NCBI RefSeq assembly: GCF_963082655.1
Contig: NC_081553.1
Span: 38,122,242-38,186,241 of the forward strand
Source of the DNA: Stomoxys calcitrans
Lineage: Eukaryota > Arthropoda > Insecta > Diptera > Muscidae
Direction: 5' to 3'
Length of the DNA: 64,000 nucleotides
The notes beneath the pieces are model-generated. The model did not search any database and had not been told where the DNA came from. It worked only from the letters and a program-made list of their open reading frames with translations. The position numbers were made by a program, and so were the translations under genes. Shown piece by piece: positions 20,516 through 32,092 of this stretch (position 1 is the first letter of the stretch; each line of letters opens with the position of its first letter).

Positions 20516-21570
20516 CATTTTTTCGGTAAGTTTCTGAATGTGGCGCTTCCCATTCAGTTTCCTGTTCAAGATCACTCCCAAGTATTTGACCTTGGTATTG
20601 AAATCGTTCTTTTGAGGAAACATTGTGCATCAAATTTGGCTCTCCTTCGTCTTCCGCGTGAACAAGCTGATTTCAGTCTTCTTTGGGGTAACATTGAGAC
20701 TAGGACTAGCGTAGTCGTATGCTATCCCCAGGACCCTTTCGGCGCTTCTGATTGGGATCCTTACCCCTTAGAAGTATTATAACATCAGTTAGCATTCGTT
20801 ATAGGTTAATAATAATGGCCACCTATAGGAATGGCGATAAAATGCCCCCTGTGGCATGTCTTGTGTCACTTTTCCCTTATATATCTGTCATCAGCTTTTT
20901 TACGACGACGAAAACCTGCGGACCTCTTTCCCAATATTATAAATCTCCCTGGTCCTTTCCTTTCTTGAAGAGGACAATTGTCTTCGAAAAATCGCTATCG
21001 CTATCCTGTTGACATTGTCGTCAAAGTCTTTTATGCTTGGTCAATCATAATTATCTTCCCCAAGTCTTCTTCTGACTAGTCTTCCGAATTTTGTCCAGTT
21101 GATTTTCATCTTATTACTGAAATTTATCGAATTCGGCGCTGACCGTGCTATTCTAAACCTAATATAGCGATGGTCAGAAAAGAAGTGATCCATGGCGACC
21201 CTCCAATCCAGAACCATATCAATTATATTTTCCACATTCAAACCCTCTCCCAAATCCTATTAACAAAGGTGTTACCAATATTAAGGGTTATTAGGTCGAT
21301 AGTATTCAAAAATTCTGCCTGGGCTAGGTCCCGTCTATGAATGTTTGTACGAGTTGGCATTGCACCCTATTAGTACCTTATTTCCTGTGTTTTTCACCTT
21401 ACTCACTAGCCGTTGCAGCTCTGACATGGGTGGCGGCATCGGAGAGTCGAAAGACAGATAAAGTCATGACATACATTCTCTGCCGTCTTCCTGTCACAAC
21501 ACTGTTGCATCCGACGGTGACAACTCTGGGGAAAACAAAAAATTTGAATTTTTATGACAAATTAGGCAGG
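20516..21570 (-). pseudogene. LINE ORF2 remnant: endonuclease plus deleted RT
   Basis: From right to left: AP-endonuclease sequence (ELQRLVSKVKNTGNKVLIGC near 21355-21420, where the usual GCDAN is now GCNAN), DMVLDWRVAMDHFFSDHRYI (SDH catalytic motif, about 21160-21215), then a large internal deletion. RT remnants follow near 20720-20830: RMLTDVIILLRGK, where the segment that should hold YADD is missing, then NVTPKKTEISLFTRKTK. KVKYLGVILNRKLNGKRHI is at about 20540-20600. It breaks off at the transposase remnant. Motif order and sequence resemble the RNase H-bearing LINE at 11166-12495. Confidence 0.75.
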
Positions 21571-21818
21571 TCTTCGAATTCTGGCGAGACCATCAGAAAA
21601 AATTTTCAGCGGTAGTTTTCCCCTCCTAAATGCTGGCAACATTTGTGGGGTACTATGCCATGCAAAATATTTCTCTCCAAAGAGGTGCCGCACTGCGACA
21701 TGCCGTTCGGACTCGGCTATAAAAAGGAGGCCTCTTATCTTTGAGCTTAAACTTGAATCGGACTGTACTCATTGATATGTGAGAAGTTTGCCTGTGTTCC
21801 TTAGTGGAATGTTCATAT
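21571..21818 (+). mobile_element. 5'-truncated SINE
   Basis: Starts at the B-box relic (TCTTCGAATTCTGGCGAGA) and continues through the SINE body (TCAGCGGTAGTTTTCCCC, CCGTTCGGACTCGGCTATAA) to TTAGTGGAATGTTCATATTC. The A-box half is missing. It separates endonuclease sequence from the ORF1-like region of the surrounding LINE. Confidence 0.85.
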
Positions 21819-22735
21819 TCACACACTCCCCATCAGAGTGTGTGTAGATGTCTCGCTCCGGTGAGGGTTTATCTGAATGACTTCAATCATTGGTCCTTTA
21901 GTAAATGGGCTTCTTTGGAGTGGGTGCTCCTTGTTCTTAAGGTTGTATTGCGTTTCCTGTCACTGCCCTATCCTATGTTCCAATTTAAGGATCTTTGTCT
22001 ATCCTAGCATTCTGAATCTTGAGAAAGTCGGTATTGGTTTCATCGTTGGGTCCCTATTCGTTAGACAGTATTGCGTCTCTCCTCTCTACACTGACTTATG
22101 TTCCGATATAAGAATCTTTGGCTATCCTAGTCTTCTAAATCTGGACTAAATGGCCTCTTAGGAGTGGTTGGTGGTCTCATCGTCGGTTCCCTGTTCGTTA
22201 GGCTGCATAGAGTTTCCTGTTACTGCATTGCCTGATGTTTCAATGTTAGGATCTTTCGAATCTTGAGAAGTTGTGTTGTCTGAATATGAGGATCTTTGCC
22301 TATCCAAACCTTCCCAATCTTGAAAAAGACAGCCTTGGTCCCGTAGTATTCCATGCCTTCGGTCTTAGTCAAATTTGTCACGGAGACTTGATCAATGCTC
22401 ACCATAAGGAGAGCTCCTCCCTCCTTCTTCTTCTTGTGAAAGACCTCCTATTTCTCTGCTACGGAACTTTTGGTTTTTCCGTTGCGAATTTGCTGCCCCA
22501 TTCCTTGATGAAGACCTTTGCCTATGGGAGCTGGGGGATGTCAATCTTTCTCACCAGGTGGAGCTTTGCGCCCCCGGGAGTGTGGATACTTCCGACGAGC
22601 TTTTTGACGGTATCAATACATTCTGCCAATGCAAAGCCCATCATCAAGATGTCCACTCTTTTCTTGCAGCTTATTATTTGCATGGTTGGACCCTCTTCGG
22701 TTATGGGTTTTCTTACAATCCAAGCTAAGTATGAT
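21819..22735 (-). pseudogene. Possible LINE ORF1 region with degenerate tandem repeat
   Basis: The minus frame 22522-22735 encodes RVDILMMGFALAECIDTVKK and GGAKLHLVRKIDIPQLP, then, after a stop, KVFIKEWGSKFATEKPKVP and an Arg-rich stretch. I do not recognise the family. Its place upstream of endonuclease and RT in the same direction suggests ORF1. From about 21846 to 22330 a 123-137-bp sequence recurs (TATGTTCC, AGGATCTTTG, CTATCC near 21974, 22097, 22234 and about 22280), giving repeated peptide relics with stops. The region runs into HINE-B sequence at about 22736. Confidence 0.45.
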
Positions 22736-22962
22736 TTAATTAATTGCCCACATAATTGCTCGATTTTACTTCTTAAGCGAATGTGTCTTCCGTTAAATGA
22801 AATTTGGCATGCTAATTTATTTGCATCACAACTATCCCAAAGGACCATCATTTGATGTTGCTGCCATATAAACCCTACTTCTGATTTGGTATGTTTTGCA
22901 AAGCCTCAATGATAAAAGGTATTCAAAATCATAGTCCGACCAAACTTAGTGCCTTTTTTCTT
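22736..22962 (+). mobile_element. HINE-B 3' remnant
   Basis: One diverged unit (GATTTTACTTCTTAAGCG, TTGCTGCCATATAAACCC) and a decayed 3' end (AGTCCGACCAAACTTAGTGCC). The LINE block appears to have inserted into it, or to have fused with it. Confidence 0.55.
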
Positions 22963-24202
22963 TGTCTTTGGGCTCTAATCCAGGAAATTCCAAAACATCA
23001 CCTATTTGTTTTTATTTTGTTTGATAAAGTCGCTAATTAGAGAATGCGATCCTTTTTTTGTTGTAGTCAAACAATTAACAAAATTTGCTAATTCTCACGC
23101 AGCAAAAAAAAACCGAACGAAAAAAAAATTTAAATAAATTTTCCATTAAATTCGAACGCCTCAATCACCTATCGGGCTATCATCGATGTTCATTTGTTTG
23201 CTAATACTTTTCTATGCAAAAAAAAATAAATAAATGTTTAAACTTTTTTTTCACTTTGTGCGTGTGAGTGGTTCTTTGCGTGTGTGTGTGTGTGTGTGTT
23301 AAGTGTTTTTTAATTAAGGCTTCATTTGAATTCTTAATTGGCCAATGTTTAATTTTTAATTTAACATCAACAGCAATGCGTTGCCTGGCACTAACAGTGT
23401 CGCTTAGACGCATCACTGACCAGCCAAAACCGTTCGAACCCAACTAAAACAAAAAGGCAGAAAATTTCAACAGCAACAACAACAACAGGTAGACAAAAAA
23501 AATTATAAATTGTGTAGATTTTTCGAATTACTAATTGGCAGCACACAAGCAAATCAACTCAGAGACAGACGTATTAATGATTAATTTCAAAATTAGCTAA
23601 ATGGAACAAACATGAAATTCAGCCCCAAACCAATCGGAGATGAAAAATGACCATCACCTCCTAGACGCAATCAAATTAATTCTCACATACACACGAACAA
23701 CGCGTTGCGTTTTCATCAACCATTTTGGAGAGTGTTGAATGGAAAGCGAATAACATTTACTTTCGTTAAGTCTATAATTTGGGTTTCAGCATTTCGGGGT
23801 ACCGGTTTGAAAAGTGTCCGCCCCCCCTAATATTTGATGTTAATGCATGCATGGCGCCATTTGGGAATATTTGTGCCTGGGAGCTTTGAATAGTTTTCTA
23901 ATGAAAATTGCATATTTATTTTAATAGGGATTTCCAATTGGGCAAAACTCTCCCACTGAGATATTTTTCGCAAAAAAAAAAGTTTCAACAAAAGAGAATA
24001 AAAAAATCTTGTTTTCAGAATCAGCATGTAAAATATGGAAGCATAGGGTTTATGGTATTTCAAGTAGGTAAGAGAACATCTTCGATCCGTATCTCTGTTT
24101 CTGGAGGGATGAGTTTCCTTGTGAGCAGCAATAGGTCAGTCTTTTGCATAACCGGCTGTATTCCGTGGGTCTCTTACCAAGGCACAGTGGGATAGATTAA
24201 AA
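22963..24202. other. Unique AT-rich island
   Basis: No recognised gene or mobile element. It contains a (TG)n run at about 23279-23300 and CAACAGCAACAACAACAACA near 23469. Possible host intronic or intergenic DNA. Confidence 0.5.
23279..23300. repeat. (TG)n microsatellite
   Basis: Uninterrupted GT run of about ten units. Confidence 0.9.
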
Positions 24203-26645
24203 AACAAGTAAAAATCCGTTAAGTTCGGCCGGGTCGAACTTTGGATAACCACCACCTCGGGTAAACCACCTTTCATCAAAATCCGGTGAAAACTGCATAC
24301 CTTATGTCCAATAGCAGCGATTTGGACCAAATACATATAAGCACAAGTCATTGTTTAATTGTGTATAACAAAATATTGGTAGCTATATCTAAAAATAAAC
24401 CGATCTTAACCATATACGACATGGATGTCGAAAAGCCTAACATAAGTCACTGTGTCAAATTTCAGTGAAATCGGATTATAAATGCGCCTTTTTTGGGGCC
24501 AAGACTTAAAAACGAGATGTTGGTTTATATGGCAGCTATATGCAAATCTTGATCGATGTAGACCATATTGCAGAAGTATGTCAAGGGGCTTAGCTTAACT
24601 CTCTGTCCCAAATTTCGGCAACATCGGACAATAAATGCGCCTTTTATGGCCCCAAAACCTAAAGCCGCGAGATCGGTCTGTATGGCAGCTATATCCAAAT
24701 CTGGACCGATCTGTGCGATAATGCAGAAGTATGTCAAGGGGCTTAACTTAAATCACAGTCCCAAATTTCGGCAACATCGGACAATAAATGCGCCTTCTAT
24801 GGGCCCAAAACATTAAAACGTGAGACCGGTCTATATGACAGCTATATCCAAATCTGGACGGACCAGGGCCAAATTAAAAAAGGATATCAAAGGGCCTAAC
24901 ACAACTCACTGTCCCAAATTTCGGTAACATTGGACAATAAATGCGTCTTTTATGGGCCCAAAACCTTAAATCGAAAGATCGATCTTTATGGCAGCTTTAT
25001 CCAAATCTACACCGATCTTTGCCATATTGCAGAAGTATGTCAAAGGGATTAACTTAAATCACAGTCCCAAATTTCGGCAACATCGGACAATAAATGCGCC
25101 TTCTATGGGCCCAAAACATTAAAACGTTAGATCGGTCTATATGACAGCTATATCCAAATCTGGACGGACCAGGGCCAAATTAAAAAAGGATATCAAAGGG
25201 CCTAACACAACTCACTGTCCCAAATTTCGGTAACATTGGACAATAAATGCGCCTTTTATGGGCCAAAACCTTAAATCGAGAGCTCGGTCTGTATGCCAGC
25301 TATATCCAAATCTGGACCGCTCAGAGCCAAAATGAAGAAAGATGTCAAAGGACCTAACACAACTCACTGTCCCAAATTTCAGCCAAATCGGATAATAAAT
25401 GTGGTTTTTATGGGCCTAAGACCCTAAATCGGAGGACCGGTCTGTATGGCAGCTACATCCAAATCTGGACCGATCAGAGCCAAATTGAAGAAAAATGTCA
25501 AAGGGCCTAACACAACCCACTATCCCAAATTTCAGCAAAATCGGATAATAAATGTGGCTTTATGAGCCTAAGACCCTAAATCGGAGGATCGGTCTATATG
25601 GCAAGTATATCCAAATCTTCACCGATCAGAGCCAAATTGACGAAGGATGACGAAGAGCCTAACACAACTCACTGTCCCAAATTTCAGCAAAATCGGATAA
25701 AAAATTTGGCTTTTATGGTCCTAAGACCCTAAATTGGAGGATCGGTCTATAAGGCAGCTATAACCAAATCTGGACCGATCCAGACCAAATTAACGAAGGA
25801 TATCGAAGAGCCGAGCACAACTCACTGTCCCAAATTTCAGCAAATTCGGATAATAAATGTGGCTTTTATGGGCCTAAGTCCCTAAATCGGGGGATCGGTC
25901 TATATGACAGCCATAACCAAATCTGGACCGATCAGAGCCAAATTGAAGAAAGATGTCGAAGGCCATTACGCAACTCACTGACTCAAATTTCAGTAAAATC
26001 GGATAATAAAAGTGGCTTTTTTTGGCCTAAGACCCTAAATCGGCGGATCGGTCTACATGTCAGCTATATCCAAATCTGGACCAATCAGAGCCAAATTAAC
26101 GAAGGATATCGAAGAGCCTAACACAACTCACTGACCCAAATTTCGACGACATCGGACAACTAATGCGCCTTTTATGGGCCTAAGACCCTAAATCGGAGGA
26201 TCGGTCTATATGGCATCTATATCCAAATCTGAACCGATCTAAGCCAAATTGCCGAATGATGTCGAAGGGCCTAACGCAACTCACTGTCTTAAATTTCATC
26301 GAAATCTTTTAATAAATGTGGCTTTTATGGGCCTAAGACCCTAAATCGGTGGATCGGTCTATATGTGGGCTATATCAAGATATAGTCCGATTTAGCCCAT
26401 CTTCGAACTTAACCTGCTTATATATAAAAAAAAGAATCTGTGCAAGATTTCAGCTTAATAACTCTATTTTTAAAGACGGTAGCGTGATTTCAACAGACAG
26501 ACGGACGGACATGTCTAGATCGTCTTAGATGTTTACGCTGATCAAGAATATATATACTTTATAGGGCCGGATATTTATATTTCGATGTGTTGCAAACGGA
26601 ATGACAAAATGAATATACCCCCATCCTTCGGTAGTGGGTATAAAA
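24203..26645 (-). mobile_element. Complete long HINE-A
   Basis: Antisense 3' end AACAAGTAAAAATCCG with one hairpin substitution (GGCCGGGTCGAACT). About fourteen units follow, then the CTTAACCTGCTT leader, CAGACAGACGGACGGAC and a head ending GTAGTGGGTATAAAAA. Two blocks of the array (starting near 24780 and near 25075) are almost the same 300-bp two-unit sequence (ATTAAAACGTGAGACCGG, ATTAAAACGTTAGATCGG). This suggests array growth by duplication of unit pairs. Confidence 0.85.
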
Positions 26646-27650
26646 ACTAGTAAACAATATGCATCTTCGATAAAATGTAACTAAAAATGGTTAAAGCTGA
26701 GGTGCTATCGAGATCATGTGCCGGGCGCCTCTTGGCAGTTGGTCACCTCCGCATTTCGAAAAATTGTTTTGGCTGCCAAATCATCAGTTGTGACGTTCCA
26801 ATATGTGTGTAATATTTCATCAGAATCGTATCAGATTTAGATATAGCTCCCATACATATTTTTCATCAGATATTGTCTTTTGAGGCTGTAGTAGCCTCAA
26901 CTTTAGTCTGATCTTTACCAAATTTGGCATGAAGTGTTTTTTTGTGACGTTCCAATATGTGTGTTTTATTCAGATTTAGATGTAGCTCCCATATCTATCT
27001 TTCATCCGATATGGCCTTTTAAGGCTGTAGTGCCACAATTTTAGTCCCATCCTTACAAAATTTAGCAAGACATGTTTTATTTGACATCCCAATACGAAAT
27101 TGGTCCATGTTTTGATAAAGCTGTCATTTAAACTGATCTTGGGTCTTCACTTCTTGAGCATCTAAATGGCACAATTCTTATCCGATGTGGCCGAAATTGT
27201 GCATGAGGTGTTTTGTTATGGCTTCCAATAACTGTGCTAAATATGGTTCAAATCGGTACATAACCTGATATAGCTGCCATATAAACCGTTTCGGGATCTT
27301 GACTTCTTATGCCTCTAGAGGCCTCAATTCTTATGCGATTTCGCTGAAATTGTAGACCTCGGCTTTTCACATGACCTTCAACATACATGTCCAATATGGT
27401 CCTAATCTATCTATAGGCAGATATAACTCCCATATAAACCGTTTTCTCGATTATGTTTCTTGAGTCCCTACAAGGTGCAATTTTCATCACAATGGACTGA
27501 AATATTACCCAATGTCTTCTACTATGGTCTTCATCATTCAATTCACTTATGGTCCGAATAGGTATAACAATTCTTATCCATCCATTCTTTGCCTAAAAAA
27601 ATGCCATATATAAGATTCGGCACGGCCGAACTTAGCCCGTTCTTACTTGT
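26646..27650 (+). mobile_element. Mixed HINE-C / HINE-B element, headless
   Basis: 26646-26790 is unassigned. 26800-27090 resembles C units (GATTTAGATATAGCTCCCAT, TTCATCAGAT). From 27100 on, B units (TTGGGTCTTCACTTCTTGAG, GATATAGCTGCCATATAAAC) lead to a B 3' end (CATATATAAGATTCGGCACG, CGAACTTAGCCCG, TTACTTGT). No head, core or GTCY tract is found. The C-to-B change within one copy may mark a chimera or a transitional family. Confidence 0.6.
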
Positions 27651-27729
27651 CACCATTTTATGTTGACCATGCTGTTCTTCTGCTGAGCGCTCGATGATAT
27701 TCATCACTGTTAGTTTTGTTAAACTCCTA
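27651..27729. other. Unassigned spacer
   Basis: Short AT-rich stretch with no recognised feature between two HINE blocks. Confidence 0.4.
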
Positions 27730-28026
27730 GACTTCCGGATATAGCAGCATATTTACCGATCTCCCGATTTAAGTTTATTATCCGATTTTGTTGATATTTT
27801 CTAATATGAACTATTTTAGTCCCTTAGAAGTCCGTGCGGAGTATGGTTCAGGTCGAACCATATTCCGATATAGCTACCATGTATACCGACACAACAATTT
27901 CAGGTCTTTTATCCATAAATTCTGTATTTATTACCCGATTTTGCCGACATTTAGAACGGTGAGTTGTAGTAGACCCCTTTACACCTCCTGACGTCTGTAA
28001 TGGGTTTGGCATCAATCGGACCCTAT
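27730..28026 (+). mobile_element. Outer HINE-A2 relative, left part
   Basis: About two diverged A2 units (CTTCCGGATATAGCAGC, AACAATTTCAGGTCTTTTAT, TGAGTTGTAGTAGACC). It is interrupted by a complete HINE-A at 28027 and continues at 29832. Confidence 0.7.
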
Positions 28027-29831
28027 TTTTATACCCACCACCGAAGGATGGGGGTATATTCATTTTGTCATTCCGTTTGCAACACATCGAAATATCCATT
28101 TCCGCCCCTATAAGTATTTATATTCTTGATCAGCGTAAACATCTAAGACGATATAGCCATGCCAAATCACGCTACAGTCTTTAAAAATAGAGATATTGAG
28201 CTGAAACTTTGCCTAGATTCTTTTTTTTTGTCAATAAGCAGGTTAAGTTCGAAGATGGGCTATATCGGACTTATATCTTGATATAGCCCCCATATAGACC
28301 GATCCTCCGATTTAGGGTCTTGAGTCCATAAAAGCCACATTTCAAATCGGATTTCGCTGAAATTTGGGACTGTGAGTTGTCTTAGGCCCTTCGACATCCT
28401 TCGTCAATTTGGCCCGGATCGGCCTAGATTTGGTTGTAGCTGCCATATGGACCGATCCTCCGATTTAGGGTCTTGAGTCCATAAAAGCCACATTTTTTAT
28501 CCGATTTTATTGCAATTGTATACAGTGAGTTGTGATGAACCATTCGACATCCTTCGTCAATTTGGCTCAGATCGGTCCAGATTTGGATATAGCTGCCATA
28601 CAGACCGATCCTCCCATTTAGGGTCATAGGTACATAAAAGCCACATTTATTATCCTATTGCGCTGAAAGTTGGGACGGTGAGTTGTCTTAGGCTTTTCGA
28701 CATCCTTCGTTAATTTTGCCCGGATCGTCATAGATTTGGTTATAGCTCCCATATAGACCGATCCTCCGATTTAGAGTCTTAGGCCCATAAAAGCCACATT
28801 TCAAAGCGAATATCGCTAAAATTTGGGAAGGTGAGTTGTCTTAGGTTTTTCGACATCATTCGTTAATTTTGCCCGGATCGGCCAAGATTTGGATATAGCT
28901 GCCATATAGACCGATCCTCCGATTTAGGGTCTTAGGCCCATAGAAGGCCACATTTATTATCCAATTTTGATGAAATTTGAGACAGTGAGTTGTGTTAGGC
29001 CCTTTGACATCCTTCGTCAATTTGGTCCAGATCGGTTCAGATTTGGATATAGCTGCCATATCGGCCGATCTTCCGATTTAGGGTCTTAGGCCCATAAAAG
29101 CCACATTTATTATTCGATTTCGCTGAAATTTGGGGCAGTGGGTTGTGTTAGGCCCTACGACATCCTTCGTCAATTTGGTCCAGATTGGTTCAGATTTGGA
29201 TATAGCTGCCATATAGACCGATCTCTCGATTTAAGGCTTTGGGCCCATAAAAGGCACATTTATTGTCCGATGTCGCCGAAATTTCGGACAGTGAGTTAGG
29301 TTAAGCCACTTGATATACATCTGCAATATTGCACAGATCGGTTCAGATTTAGATATAGCTGCCATATAGAGCGATCTCTTGATGTGAGGTTTTGGGGCCA
29401 TAAAGGCGCATTTATTGTTCGATTTCGCAGAAATTTGAGACAATGAGTTGAGTTAGGCCACTCGACGTATTTCTTCAATTTGACCTAGATCGGTTCACAT
29501 TTGGATATAGCTGCCATATAGACCGATCTCTCGATTTAAGGCTTTGGGCCCATAAAAGGCACATTTATTGTCCGATTTCGCCGAAATTTGGGACAGTGCT
29601 TTGTGTTAGGCTCTTCGACATCCGTGTCGTATATGGTTCAGATCGGTTTATTTTTAGATATAACTACTAAAAAGACCAATATTTTGTTATGCAACATATT
29701 TCGATATAACTGCTATGGAACATAGGGTATGCCGTTTTCACCAGATTTTGATGAAAGGTGGTTTAAATATATACTTGAGGTGGTTGGTATTCAAAGTTCG
29801 GCCCGGCCGAACTTAACGCCTTTTTACTTGT
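28027..29831 (+). mobile_element. Complete HINE-A nested in an older HINE-A2
   Basis: Head TTTTATACCCACCACCGAAG, core with a small change (TATAAGTATTTATATTCTTG) and a leader (TTAAGTTCGAAGATGGGC). The GTCY tract is deleted: the head runs from AGCCATGCC straight into AAATCACGCTACAG. About ten units (CGGTTCAGATTTGGATATAG, CCATATAGACCGATC) end in GAGGTGGTTGGTATTC, the hairpin and TTTTTACTTGT. Confidence 0.85.
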
Positions 29832-29966
29832 CATATGGCTGCAACGGGTGCGTAAATGGTGCATTTTCACGGCTTTGTCGAAATGTGGTTGTTTATATAC
29901 ACGAGGGGGTGAGTATCCAAAGTTCGGTACTGCCGAAACTTAATGCGTTTTTTTTTCAATCAATTT
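29832..29966 (+). mobile_element. Outer HINE-A2 relative, right part
   Basis: Completes the interrupted element: CATATGGCTGCAACGGGTG, ACACGAGGGGGTGAGTATCC, a diverged hairpin (AAGTTCGGTACTGCCGAAAC) and TTAATGCG plus a T-run. Confidence 0.7.
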
Positions 29967-30496
29967 ATGACGAAAATTTCCATAGCAACCAATTTCGAAA
30001 AAACATTTCCTAATTCTGACATAAATCTAAGAATTTTCTTTTCTTAAATATTTTGTCCTCCTTTGCACTTCAGTCCCATATGACCAATTTTCCTGCTTTT
30101 GAAATAAAACATCAAGCTATGAGCTATGCTCTGGGCGGTCATTAGGTCTACAAATAATTTTGGCTGTTATGTCGATTGAAATACGAGCGGAATGTGAACA
30201 AAACAATTTGCGTCCTAATATATTCTGATGGCGGTACAATTATAATTGCCAACAAATGAGACATGAAATTTATGTTTGGTATCACCTTCTCATGTCACAT
30301 TTATCATAGCAGTGCCAAAAAATTTCTTTGGATTTCATGTGAGACAAAGATTTATTGGTGAGTGTTTTGGGCGAGCAAAAGAACTGTTTGAATTATTTTA
30401 GGAAAAAAAAAGCAAAGGAATATGATGCAAGTTCTAAAAAGAAAACAAATTTAAAGGTATCTCTTATACAAAAAAAAGAAACAGTAACAACTATAA
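29967..30496. other. Unique AT-rich region
   Basis: No recognised gene or repeat. The open frame 30355-30561 is Lys-rich (A-rich DNA) and runs into a HINE fragment. Confidence 0.45.
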
Positions 30497-30685
30497 ACTC
30501 AAGACGTCAAATAGGGAGAGGTTTACATGGGAGCTATATCAGGATTGGCATACATGGCTAGATCGACTCAAAATTTCAAGACGATCAAGAATATATACTT
30601 CATGGGGTCGCAGGTTAATATTCGAGGTGTTACAAACGGAATGACTAGATTAGTATACCCGCATCCTAAGGTGGTGGGCATAAAA
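30497..30685 (-). mobile_element. Internally deleted HINE-B2 head
   Basis: A single partial unit (AGGTTTACATGGGAGCTATA) is joined to the core (GACGATCAAGAATATATACT) and an antisense head ending AAGGTGGTGGGCATAAAAA. Nearly all of the array and the GTCY tract are missing. Confidence 0.7.
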
Positions 30686-30842
30686 ATTTGAAAAAATATG
30701 AATTAATAAAAATTGAGGAGCTTGGCAATTTTTTCAAATGTTTATATTAATTATAATTCTACAGCAATTTTTTCATATATTTATATTTTATTATAATATT
30801 TTGTACAAATAAATGCTATTTTCTGCATCCTTCTACTCGCAT
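30686..30842. other. AT-rich spacer, partly duplicated at 34137
   Basis: Includes TTATTATAATATTTTGTAC and AATGCTATTTTCTGC, which recur in diverged form just after the HINE block at 34137-34195. Confidence 0.5.
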
Positions 30843-31049
30843 TTTTTATACCCACCACCATCGGATAGGGGCTATATTCATTTAGTCATTCCATTTGTAA
30901 CACATCGAAGTATCAACATCCGACCCTACAAAGTAAATGTATTTCGGATCGTTATAAAATTCTAAGACGATTTAACGATGTCCGTGTGTGTGTGTGTGTG
31001 TGTGTCCGTCCGTGTGTCCGTCACTTGTAGTCACACTACAGTTTTTAAA
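30843..31049 (+). mobile_element. HINE-A2 head with expanded GT tract
   Basis: TTTTTATACCCACCACCATC, core GTAAATGTATTTCGGATCG, then the GTCY position holds an uninterrupted GT run (30984-31005) before GTCCGTCCGTGTGTCCGTC. It stops after CACTACAGTTTTTAAAGAG where an antisense HINE-B begins. Confidence 0.8.
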
Positions 31050-31288
31050 GAGTAAAAGCGTGATAAGTACGGCCGGGCCGAATCTTATATACCCTCCACC
31101 ATGGATCGGATTTGTCCAGTTCTTTGCCTAGTATCTATTTATAGGCAAACAAGGGATAATGGATAAGAATTGCCATGCTATTGGAGTCATATCAAGCTTT
31201 GGACTGTTTTGGATGTTGGAGACCATAGTAGAAATCATTGTGCAAAATTTCAGCCAAATCGGATACGAATTGCGCCCTATAGGAGCTC
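31050..31288 (-). mobile_element. HINE-B 3' fragment
   Basis: Antisense 3' end (AGTAAAAGCGTGATAAGTAC, GGCCGGGCCGAATC, ACCCTCCACCATGG) followed by about one unit. It is cut short by a second antisense 3' end at 31289. Confidence 0.75.
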
Positions 31289-32092
31289 AAACAAGTAAAA
31301 GCGAGATCGGCCGGGCCAAATCTTATATACTCTCCACCATGGATCGCATTTGACGAGTTCTTCTCTCGGCATCTGTTCTTAGGCAAAAAAGGGTGTAAGA
31401 AAAGATTTGCCCTGCTATTAGAGCGATATCAAGATTGGTTTGGACCACAATTAAATTATATGTTAAATTATTCGAATAAGAATTGCGCACTTTGAGGGCT
31501 CAAGAAGTAAGAGAAAGATAGAGAGATCGATTTATATGGGAGCTTTATCGGGCTATAGACCGCTTCAGACCATAATAAACACGTATGTTGAAGGTCATGA
31601 GAGAATCCGTCGTACAAAATTTCATTCCAATCGGATAAGAATTGCGCACTCGAGGCTCAAGAAGTCAAGACCCAAGATCGGTTTATATGGCAGCTAAATC
31701 AGGTTATGGACCGATTTCAACCATACTTGGCTCAGTTGTTGGATATCATAAGAAAACACGTCGTGCAAAATTTCATTCCAATCGGATAAGAATTGTGCAC
31801 TCTAAAGGCTCAAGAAGTCAAGACTCAAGATCGGTTTATATGACAGCTATATCAAAACATGGACCGATATGGCCCATTTACAATGCCAACCGACCTACAC
31901 TAATAAGAAGTATTCGTGCAAAATTTTAAGCGGCTAGCTTTACTCCTTCGGAAATTAGCGTGCTTTCGACAGACAGACGGACGGACATGGCTATATCGAC
32001 ATAAAATGTCGATGTAATGGGGTCTCAGACGAGTATTTCGAGTAGTTACAAACAGAATGGCGAAATTAGTATACCCTCCATCCTATGGTGGA
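31289..32092 (-). mobile_element. HINE-B, nearly complete
   Basis: Antisense 3' end with a damaged hairpin (GAGATCGGCCGGGCCAAATC), then ACTCTCCACCATGG, about four units, leader (AAGCGGCTAGCTTTACTCC), reversed GTCY (CAGACAGACGGACGGAC) and a head (AGTATACCCTCCATCCTATG). The core between TCGACATAAAATGTCGAT and AATGGGGTCTC lacks the usual AT-rich motif. Confidence 0.75.

Noticed and set aside
20333..20782. 149-codon plus-strand open frame
   Set aside because: It is the reverse of transposase and LINE coding sequence on the minus strand, where recognisable motifs are found.
22271..22855. 194-codon plus-strand ORF
   Set aside because: Runs antisense to the LINE ORF1-like region and ends in HINE-B sequence. 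The minus strand gives the more plausible coding reading.
24203..26645. Possible centromeric or tandem satellite
   Set aside because: Arrays are short, bounded by element ends, occur in both orientations and are separated by unique DNA, so they are internal parts of dispersed elements.
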